This document shows, one piece after another, positions 59,025-64,000 of a stretch of DNA of 64,000 bases (positions are counted from its first letter, which is position 1; every line of letters begins with the position of its first letter). The position numbers and the translations under genes were made by a program. The stretch covers positions 1,302,001-1,366,000 of the forward strand of contig NZ_BAAACF010000001.1 of the NCBI RefSeq assembly GCF_039521365.1, in the 5' to 3' direction. The notes under the pieces were generated by a model. It was not told where the DNA came from. It saw only the letters and a program-made list of their open reading frames with translations, and did no database searches. This stretch comes from Clostridium_AW malenominatum (GTDB lineage Bacteria; Bacillota; Clostridia; Clostridiales; Clostridiaceae).

Positions 59025-59825
59025 ATGGTTATTTTTTTAGATGTATTAATATTAGAAAATTTTATAGTAAACACCTTTTTAATTATTTTAACAGCGGATA
59101 CATTAAAAATTAAGATTAAAAAATTAAACACAGTTATAAGTGCAATGGTAGGAGCTCTGTACGTAATTACAATGCTGTTTGAAAGTTTGTATTTACTTAA
59201 CAGTTTACCAATAAAAATTATTATAGCATTTATAATGATATTAATTTCCTTTCAAAAGAAGGACATACTGTTTAACATCAAAGGTACTGCTATTTTTATT
59301 TTATATTCTATGTTATTGGCTGGGCTATGTGTATTTACAGAGTTTAATAAAAATGGAGGAGCTTTAGATAGGGGAATAATTTTGAATTTCTCTTACAAAA
59401 AACTAATGATAGCTATAATGATAATATACATAGTATTGAGTAGATTAATAATATTTGTAAAAGATAGAAAAGCCTTAAATAACTATATTTATGGAGTAGA
59501 AATAGTATTAGATGGTTCTGTAAAAAAAATAAAAGCTTTTTTAGATACGGGAAATGAGTTGGTAGAGCCTGTAACAAATTTACCGGTAATTATTGTAGAA
59601 GAAGATTTATTTAGTAAAGAAGACATTAAAAATTACAAATATTATTATATACCTTATAGCGTGATAAATGGTCAATATGGAAGAATGGCAGCAATTAAAC
59701 CTGAGAAAATAATGGTTTATAAAGATGATGTAGGGGAAGAAAAAGAAGCATTAATAGCCTTTTGTAATAATAAATTAAGTCAGGTTGGAGATTACCAAGG
59801 TTTATTATCTAGGGGAATATTATAG
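59025..59825 (+). CDS. spoIIGA: Sporulation sigma-E factor processing peptidase
   Basis: The 266-residue aspartic protease cleaves pro-sigma-E in the mother cell. Five hydrophobic segments in the N-terminal half place it in the septal membrane. The cytoplasmic half has the catalytic Asp in KAFLDTGNELVEPVTNLPV and IPYSVINGQYGRMAAIKPE. Activation needs the forespore signal SpoIIR. The ATG follows AGAGGTGAGGGGCT. sigE, its substrate, is 12 bases downstream. The promoter has the Spo0A-dependent architecture described separately. Confidence 0.95.
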   Translation: MVIFLDVLILENFIVNTFLIILTADTLKIKIKKLNTVISAMVGALYVITMLFESLYLLNSLPIKIIIAFIMILISFQKKDILFNIKGTAIFILYSMLLAGLCVFTEFNKNGGALDRGIILNFSYKKLMIAIMIIYIVLSRLIIFVKDRKALNNYIYGVEIVLDGSVKKIKAFLDTGNELVEPVTNLPVIIVEEDLFSKEDIKNYKYYYIPYSVINGQYGRMAAIKPEKIMVYKDDVGEEKEALIAFCNNKLSQVGDYQGLLSRGIL

Positions 59826-59837
59826 GGAGGTTAGAAC

Positions 59838-60545
59838 ATGATAAACATAAAATTACTTCTAAACAATATAATAAGTAAGCTTAAGATATTTGCAAGAAAG
59901 GTATATTATATTGGGGGGAATGACGCTCTCCCACCACCTCTTACAAAGGAAGAGGAAGAAAATTTAGTTCAAAGATTAACCTTTGGAGATGAAAGTGTAA
60001 GATCTATATTGATAGAAAGAAATTTAAGATTAGTAGTTTATATTGCTAGAAAATTTGAAAATACGGGAGTAAATGTGGAAGACTTAGTGTCTGTAGGCAC
60101 TATTGGTTTAATAAAGGCAGTAAATACCTTTGATCCAGAAAAGAAAATAAAGCTTGCTACATATGCATCTAGATGTATAGAAAATGAGATTTTAATGTAT
60201 TTAAGACGCAACAGTAAAGTAAAAGCTGAAATATCATTTTATGAGCCCTTGAATGTGGATTGGGATGGAAATGAACTATTGCTATCTGATATTCTAGGAA
60301 CTGAAAATGATGTAGTGTATAATTTAATAGAAGACGAAGTAGACAAACAATTACTTTTCATAGCCATGGGAAAACTTACAAACAGAGAAAAAGAAATTGT
60401 GAATTTAAGATTTGGTTTAGGAGGGAAAATAGAAAAAACTCAAAAAGAAGTAGCGGATATGCTTGGAATATCACAATCTTACATTTCTAGACTAGAAAAA
60501 AGAATAATTAAAAGACTTAAAAAAGAAATAAATAAAATGTTATAA
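59838..60545 (+). CDS. sigE: RNA polymerase sporulation sigma factor sigma-E (pro form)
   Basis: 235 residues. The N-terminal 25-30 residues (LLLNNIISKLKIFARKVYYI) are the membrane-binding pro-sequence that SpoIIGA removes near GGNDALPPPLTKEEE. Region 2 has IERNLRLVVYIARKFENTG, LVSVGTIGLIKAVNTF and LATYASRCIENEILMYL. Region 4 ends EVADMLGISQSYISRLEKR. It runs early mother-cell transcription after polar septation. The ATG follows AGGGAGGTTAGAAC. sigG follows after 74 bases without a terminator. Confidence 0.97.
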   Translation: MINIKLLLNNIISKLKIFARKVYYIGGNDALPPPLTKEEEENLVQRLTFGDESVRSILIERNLRLVVYIARKFENTGVNVEDLVSVGTIGLIKAVNTFDPEKKIKLATYASRCIENEILMYLRRNSKVKAEISFYEPLNVDWDGNELLLSDILGTENDVVYNLIEDEVDKQLLFIAMGKLTNREKEIVNLRFGLGGKIEKTQKEVADMLGISQSYISRLEKRIIKRLKKEINKML

Positions 60546-60556
60546 AAAACATATTT

Positions 60557-60586
60557 GTATAAAAATCAGCTTCTGAGGAAATAATT
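60557..60586 (+). promoter_or_regulatory. Sigma-F promoter of sigG
   Basis: GTATA (60557-60561) and GGAAATAATT (60577-60586), 15 bases apart, match the sigma-F consensus GYATA / GGNRANANTN at every fixed position. In B. subtilis sigG is also transcribed by sigma-F in the forespore. Confidence 0.7.
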
Positions 60587-60615
60587 AAAATGCAACAATA
60601 TAGAAGGGGCTGATT
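60564..60615 (+). promoter_or_regulatory. Leader hairpin over the sigG ribosome binding site
   Basis: AATCAGC-TTCT (60564-60574) pairs with AGAA-GGG-GCTGATT (60602-60615), GGG being bulged. The right arm covers AAGGGG, the only binding site before ATG 60620. The left arm lies upstream of the start expected for the sigma-F promoter, so the hairpin forms only in readthrough RNA from spoIIGA-sigE. Confidence 0.55.
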
Positions 60616-60619
60616 ACAT

Positions 60620-61393
60620 ATGATGATAAACAAAGTTGAAATTTGTGGAGTAAATACATCAAAACTACCTGTCTTAAAGGAAAAGGAAATGGTAAAATTA
60701 TTAAAACAAATGCAAGCAGGAGATGATGAAGCCAGGGAGACATTCATTAGGAGTAACTTAAGATTAGTGTTAAGTGTAATCCAAAGGTTTAATAACAGAG
60801 GTGAAAATGTTGATGATTTATTCCAGGTAGGCTGCATAGGTCTCATAAAAGCCATTGATAACTTTGATTTAAGTCAGAATGTAAAGTTTTCAACTTATGC
60901 AGTGCCTATGATTATAGGTGAAATAAGAAGATATTTAAGGGATAATAATTCAATAAGAGTTAGCAGGTCCCTTAGAGATATTGCCTATAAAGCTCTACAA
61001 GTAAGAGATAGGTTAATTGCTGAGAATAATAAAGAACCAACGGTGTCAGAAATTGCCAAGGAGCTAAACATACCAAGAGAAGAAGTAGTATTTGCTTTAG
61101 ATGCAATACAAGATCCAGTATCTTTATTTGAACCCATTTATAATGATGGCGGCGATGCCATTTATGTAATGGATCAAATTAGCGATAGCAAAAATGTAGA
61201 TGATAGCTGGCTTGAAAATATATCCATCAAAGAAGCTATGAAAAAATTAAACGATAGAGAAAAACTAATACTGACATTAAGATTTTTTGATGGTAGAACA
61301 CAAATGGAGGTCGCAGACGAAATAGGAATATCACAAGCTCAAGTATCTAGGTTAGAAAAAACAGCTTTAAAACATATGAAAAAATACGTTTAA
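60620..61393 (+). CDS. sigG: RNA polymerase sporulation sigma factor sigma-G
   Basis: The 257-residue late forespore sigma factor is very close to Bacillus SigG: VEICGVNTSKLPVLK at the start, SNLRLVLSVIQRFNNRGE, VDDLFQVGCIGLIKAIDNFD, FSTYAVPMIIGEIRRYLRD and SIRVSRSLRDIAYKALQ. Region 4 ends VADEIGISQAQVSRLEKTALK. There is no pro-sequence; control is by SpoIIAB-type anti-sigma action and expression timing. Two ATGs (60620, 60623) are adjacent. The binding site is weak (AAGGGGC) and lies in a hairpin. It is transcribed from a sigma-F-type promoter and possibly by readthrough from sigE. Confidence 0.97.
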   Translation: MMINKVEICGVNTSKLPVLKEKEMVKLLKQMQAGDDEARETFIRSNLRLVLSVIQRFNNRGENVDDLFQVGCIGLIKAIDNFDLSQNVKFSTYAVPMIIGEIRRYLRDNNSIRVSRSLRDIAYKALQVRDRLIAENNKEPTVSEIAKELNIPREEVVFALDAIQDPVSLFEPIYNDGGDAIYVMDQISDSKNVDDSWLENISIKEAMKKLNDREKLILTLRFFDGRTQMEVADEIGISQAQVSRLEKTALKHMKKYV

Positions 61394-61404
61394 AATAGGA
61401 TTAA

Positions 61405-61439
61405 TAAAAAAGAATTTTACTAAGTAAAGTTCTTTTTTT
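61405..61439 (+). terminator. Terminator after sigG
   Basis: A long A/T-rich stem (AAAAAAGAA-TTTTACT with AGTAAA-GTTCTTTTTT) has a short loop and ends in a T run. Confidence 0.82.
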
Positions 61440-61440
61440 A

Positions 61441-61469
61441 TTATATTATAAAGATGTGAATCATAATAT
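61441..61469 (+). promoter_or_regulatory. Candidate sigma-E-type promoter of the YlmC/YmxH gene
   Basis: ATATT (61443-61447) and CATAATAT (61462-61469) are 14 bases apart. They resemble the sigma-E elements ATATT and CATACAAT, although two -10 positions differ. Confidence 0.4.
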
Positions 61470-61498
61470 GTAATAGAGAATAAAAGGGGGAAGAAAAA

Positions 61499-61759
61499 AT
61501 GGAATTAACTTATCATTCTATTAACAACTTAAGAACTATGGAAATAATAGATATTAATTCTGGTACTAAATTAGGATATATGAGGGATTTTAAAATAGAT
61601 ATAGAAAATAGCAAAGTAGTTTCAATAATAATTCCATCCCAAAAGATATCCTGGTTTGGAAAGAATACGGACATAGAAATTCCCTGGGATAAAATAAGGA
61701 AAATAGGGGTAGATGTAATATTAGTAGAGGGTGAAGAATATTTTATTGGCAAACCATAG
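61499..61759 (+). CDS. YlmC/YmxH family sporulation protein (PRC-barrel)
   Basis: The 86-residue single PRC-barrel protein has LRTMEIIDINSGTKLGYMRDF, IIIPSQKISWFGKNTDIEIPWDKI and VDVILVEGEEYF. It belongs to the YlmC/YmxH family, whose members are expressed in sporulating Firmicutes; a molecular role is unknown. The ATG follows AAAGGGGGAAGAAAAA. It lies between sigG and nrdR, a position kept in Clostridium. A sigma-E-like promoter precedes it, which would restrict it to the mother cell. Confidence 0.9.
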   Translation: MELTYHSINNLRTMEIIDINSGTKLGYMRDFKIDIENSKVVSIIIPSQKISWFGKNTDIEIPWDKIRKIGVDVILVEGEEYFIGKP

Positions 61760-61819
61760 TAGAGTTATATTATAATAGGGTTATAATACATTACTTTAGA
61801 AAAAGGCGGGAGAAGATAT

Positions 61820-62275
61820 ATGAAATGTCCATTTTGTGGGTATAATGAAAGTAAAGTTGTAGATTCAAGGGCAACAGAGGAAAATGAATCAATAAGGAGA
61901 AGAAGAGAATGTTTAAAATGCAGTAAAAGATACACCACTTATGAACAGGTAGAAAATATACCCGTATTGGTTATTAAAAAGAACATGAGCAGGGAATATT
62001 TTGACAGAAGTAAAATCATAAATGGAGTTATTAAAGCTTGTGAAAAAAGGCCAGTGTCTAGAAGCCAAATTGAAAACATAGCTGATGAAGTAGAAAAACA
62101 TATAAACAATCAAATGATAACAGAGGTTAAATCTGAATACATAGGTGAAATTATTATGGATAACTTAAAAAAAATAGATGAGGTAGCCTATGTTAGATTT
62201 GCATCTGTATACAGACAATTTACAGATGTTAATACTTTTATAGATGAGATTAAAAGATTAATTTCAAATAAGTAG
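61820..62275 (+). CDS. nrdR: Transcriptional repressor NrdR
   Basis: The 151-residue protein represses ribonucleotide reductase genes by sensing (d)ATP. The N-terminal zinc ribbon is MKCPFCGYNE and ECLKCSKRYTTYE. The ATP-cone follows with VLVIKKNMSREYFDRSKI, KACEKRPVSRSQIENI and the end VRFASVYRQFTDVNTF. The ATG lies 7 bases after GGGAGAAG. A TATAAT-containing region is upstream (about 61770-61790). No nrd genes are in the window, so its targets lie elsewhere. A terminator follows. Confidence 0.96.
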   Translation: MKCPFCGYNESKVVDSRATEENESIRRRRECLKCSKRYTTYEQVENIPVLVIKKNMSREYFDRSKIINGVIKACEKRPVSRSQIENIADEVEKHINNQMITEVKSEYIGEIIMDNLKKIDEVAYVRFASVYRQFTDVNTFIDEIKRLISNK

Positions 62276-62280
62276 TTTGT

Positions 62281-62316
62281 TAAATGGTTTTATGGTAGAC
62301 ATAAAACCATTTTTAA
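62281..62316 (+). terminator. Terminator after nrdR
   Basis: A 13-bp perfect stem (AAATGGTTTTATG with its complement) has a 5-base loop and a TTTT tail. Confidence 0.82.
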
Positions 62317-62412
62317 TGTTAAAACTATATTAAGGCATGTTAAATGTATGGAGTCAAAATTAAATTTGCTTAAAATAATGCTATAATATAGGTAAAATGT
62401 TGGAGGGTTATT

Positions 62413-63111
62413 ATGACTGATGAAAAAATTTTAATTGTTGATGATGAGGAAAATATTAGGGAGCTTTTGAAATTTAACTTAGAGAACTTAGGCTACAATG
62501 TAATATGTTCAGATAATGGTAAGGATGCTTTTGAAATTGTTAAAAATGAAAGGCCTAATTTAGTTCTTTTAGATGTTATGTTGCCAGGTATGGATGGATA
62601 TGATGTTTGCAAGGGAATAAGAATGAATAATGCCATATCTACCACCCCGATTATAATGATAACGGCTAAAGGTGAGGAATTAGATAAAGTACTTGGATTA
62701 GAATTAGGGGCTGATGATTATATTACTAAGCCTTTTTCAGTTAGAGAATTAGTTGCTAGGGTGAAAGCTCTTTTGAGAAGAACGGGAGTTTCTACCATAG
62801 AGAATAATGATTTTATCTTTGGAAACATAAAAATTGATTTTGAAAAACATGAAGTTTCAAAGGAAGGAGAAAAGATAGATTTAACTTTAAAAGAATATGA
62901 ACTACTTGAAACTTTTATTAAGAATAAAGGGAGAGTTTTAACAAGAGATTTTTTACTAGACAAAATATGGGGATACGAGTACATTGGGGAAACTAGAACT
63001 GTCGATGTGCACATTAGGCATTTAAGGCAGAAGATAGAAGAAGATGACAAAAGTCCTAAACATATTGAAACCATAAGGGGAGTAGGATATAGATTTAATT
63101 ATTCGGAATAG
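62413..63111 (+). CDS. Response regulator, PhoB/PhoP (OmpR) family
   Basis: 232 residues. The receiver domain has ILIVDDEENIREL (acidic pocket), the phosphorylated Asp in LVLLDVMLPGMDGYDVC near residue 53, ITAKGEE and the Lys in YITKPFSVRELVARV. The C-terminal winged helix has LTLKEYELLETFIKNKGRVL, TVDVHIRHLRQKI and RGVGYRF. It is paired with the histidine kinase gene 12 bases downstream. The PhoP/PhoR type is likely from the kinase layout (HAMP and PAS), so phosphate starvation is a possible signal, but this is not shown. The ATG follows TTGGAGGGTTATT. Confidence 0.93.
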   Translation: MTDEKILIVDDEENIRELLKFNLENLGYNVICSDNGKDAFEIVKNERPNLVLLDVMLPGMDGYDVCKGIRMNNAISTTPIIMITAKGEELDKVLGLELGADDYITKPFSVRELVARVKALLRRTGVSTIENNDFIFGNIKIDFEKHEVSKEGEKIDLTLKEYELLETFIKNKGRVLTRDFLLDKIWGYEYIGETRTVDVHIRHLRQKIEEDDKSPKHIETIRGVGYRFNYSE

Positions 63112-63123
63112 ACAGGTGATAAA

Positions 63124-64000
63124 ATGAAAAAAAAATTAATGATATATATGTTCCTAACCTTAACAATTAGCTTGACTTTGGTAATGAGTTTTTTCTTAAT
63201 TATACAAAACTATCAATACATAGAAAATACTAAAAAAGCTTTAAAATCTAATAATGAATTAGTAGCAAGTGTTTTAAAATATATTGATAAAGAAGGCTTG
63301 GATAGTATTATAAAGAAAAGCTTTAAGGAAAATGATATACGAGTCACTATTATAAATAAAAAGGGAGAAGTGGTTGGAGATTCTAAAGTAGACGGATTAG
63401 AAATGGAGAACCATAATAACAGGGAAGAGGTTATTTCAGCAAAAAATACCGGAAGTGGATATGCCATAAGATATAGTACTTCCACTAAAACGGATAACAT
63501 GTACGTGGCCATGTTCGTAAATGATGAATATATCATAAGAAGCTCCATGGAAATGAAGAGGATATCAGGTTTTAAGAAAGAATATAGTAGCTATTATGTT
63601 ATTGTACTCATACTGGCCATAATTACATCTTTAGTGTTTTCGTCAAAGTTTTCCTTAGAAATAGTTAAGCCTATTAAAAATTTAGAATTTATAACATCAA
63701 GAGTTGCAGCGGGAGAGTTGCATAGGAGGGTAAATATACACTCTAGAGATGAGATAGGACAATTGTCTAAAACCTTTAATAATATGGCTCAAAAGCTCCA
63801 ACTAACAATAAATGATGTAATAGACAAACAAAATAAACTTGAAGCTATACTAACTAGTATGGAAAGTGGAGTTATAGCAGTAGATAAAAATTTTAAAGTG
63901 ATAATTATAAACCCTTATGCAAATAAAATTTTTGGAATAAAAAAAGACATAATAGGATGTAATTTATTAGACTATATTAGAAACTTTGAGTTAGAGGATA
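63124..64000 (+). CDS. Sensor histidine kinase, PhoR/WalK type (3' end outside window)
   Basis: The frame is open from ATG 63124 to the window end (292 codons), so the catalytic HisKA and ATPase domains are not visible. A first membrane helix (about residues 6-27, FLTLTISLTLVMSFFLII-like) and a second (about 157-175) flank an extracytoplasmic loop of about 125 residues. A HAMP domain follows (KPIKNLEFITSRVAAGEL and DEIGQLSKTFNNMA), then a PAS start, MESGVIAVDKNFKVIIINP. This order fits PhoR and WalK kinases. It is cotranscribed with the response regulator 12 bases upstream. Confidence 0.9.
   Translation, partial: MKKKLMIYMFLTLTISLTLVMSFFLIIQNYQYIENTKKALKSNNELVASVLKYIDKEGLDSIIKKSFKENDIRVTIINKKGEVVGDSKVDGLEMENHNNREEVISAKNTGSGYAIRYSTSTKTDNMYVAMFVNDEYIIRSSMEMKRISGFKKEYSSYYVIVLILAIITSLVFSSKFSLEIVKPIKNLEFITSRVAAGELHRRVNIHSRDEIGQLSKTFNNMAQKLQLTINDVIDKQNKLEAILTSMESGVIAVDKNFKVIIINPYANKIFGIKKDIIGCNLLDYIRNFELED

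Noticed and set aside
1..64000. CRISPR array, insertion sequence, prophage or tRNA gene
   Set aside because: No spaced direct repeats, transposase or integrase motifs, or tRNA TPC-arm pattern were seen on either strand by reading; a dedicated search could still find a weak case.

Overview
The window is a stretch of chromosome from an anaerobic, endospore-forming, low-G+C Firmicute, most likely a Clostridium (Clostridiaceae). The evidence is the very AT-rich sequence, strong AGGAGG ribosome binding sites, the ferredoxin:NAD+ oxidoreductase (Rnf) operon, the sporulation sigma genes sigK, spoIIGA-sigE and sigG, the prkA-yhbH-spoVR trio, and a gene order from alaS to the PhoP-type regulator that matches other Clostridium genomes as I remember them. 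I saw no prophage, insertion sequence, CRISPR array, rRNA or tRNA.

Region 1 (1-8 kb): the end of an iron-sulfur flavoprotein gene, a 6S RNA gene with its own promoter and terminator, glpX, hprK with 5-formyltetrahydrofolate cyclo-ligase, a CorA-like protein without the GMN motif, an M18 aminopeptidase with an odd translation leader, a small lipoprotein, a CsoR-family repressor with a candidate operator at its own promoter, and a two-gene ThrE exporter. Region 2 (8-15.3 kb): rnfCDGEAB behind a strong promoter, facing a convergent three-gene set (apbE, NusG domain II protein, Gx/HepT-like membrane protein) that probably flavinylates and supports Rnf. Region 3 (15.3-31 kb): mixed metabolic and sporulation genes (Nudix, PpaX, GerMN lipoprotein, threonine aldolase, prkA-yhbH-spoVR, proBA), then a same-strand run of C45 hydrolase, AEC transporter, PHP phosphatase, flavin reductase, an unknown protein and rarA.

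Region 4 (31-37 kb): iscR-iscS-iscU-mnmA, which supplies sulfur for Fe-S clusters and tRNA thiolation, then a diguanylate cyclase and a PRC-barrel/AI-2E pair. Region 5 (37-51 kb): a T-box regulated alaS followed by conserved housekeeping genes (ireB, ruvX, DUF1292, fur, rnjA, ylbF, typA, mltG, trmR, trhP, udk, a penicillin-binding protein). Region 6 (51-64 kb): a His-rich YmaF protein, an uninterrupted sigK, aroE, pilT, a glycosyltransferase, ftsA-ftsZ, spoIIGA-sigE-sigG, a YlmC/YmxH protein, nrdR and a PhoP/PhoR-type two-component system cut by the window end.

The least explained items are a complete minus-strand transcription unit for two tiny proteins (23 and 46 residues, each with a ribosome binding site) at 54.4-54.8 kb, the structured leader of the M18 peptidase gene, and the layered control before sigG: a sequence matching the sigma-F consensus, and a hairpin that could form only in readthrough transcripts and would hide the sigG ribosome binding site.
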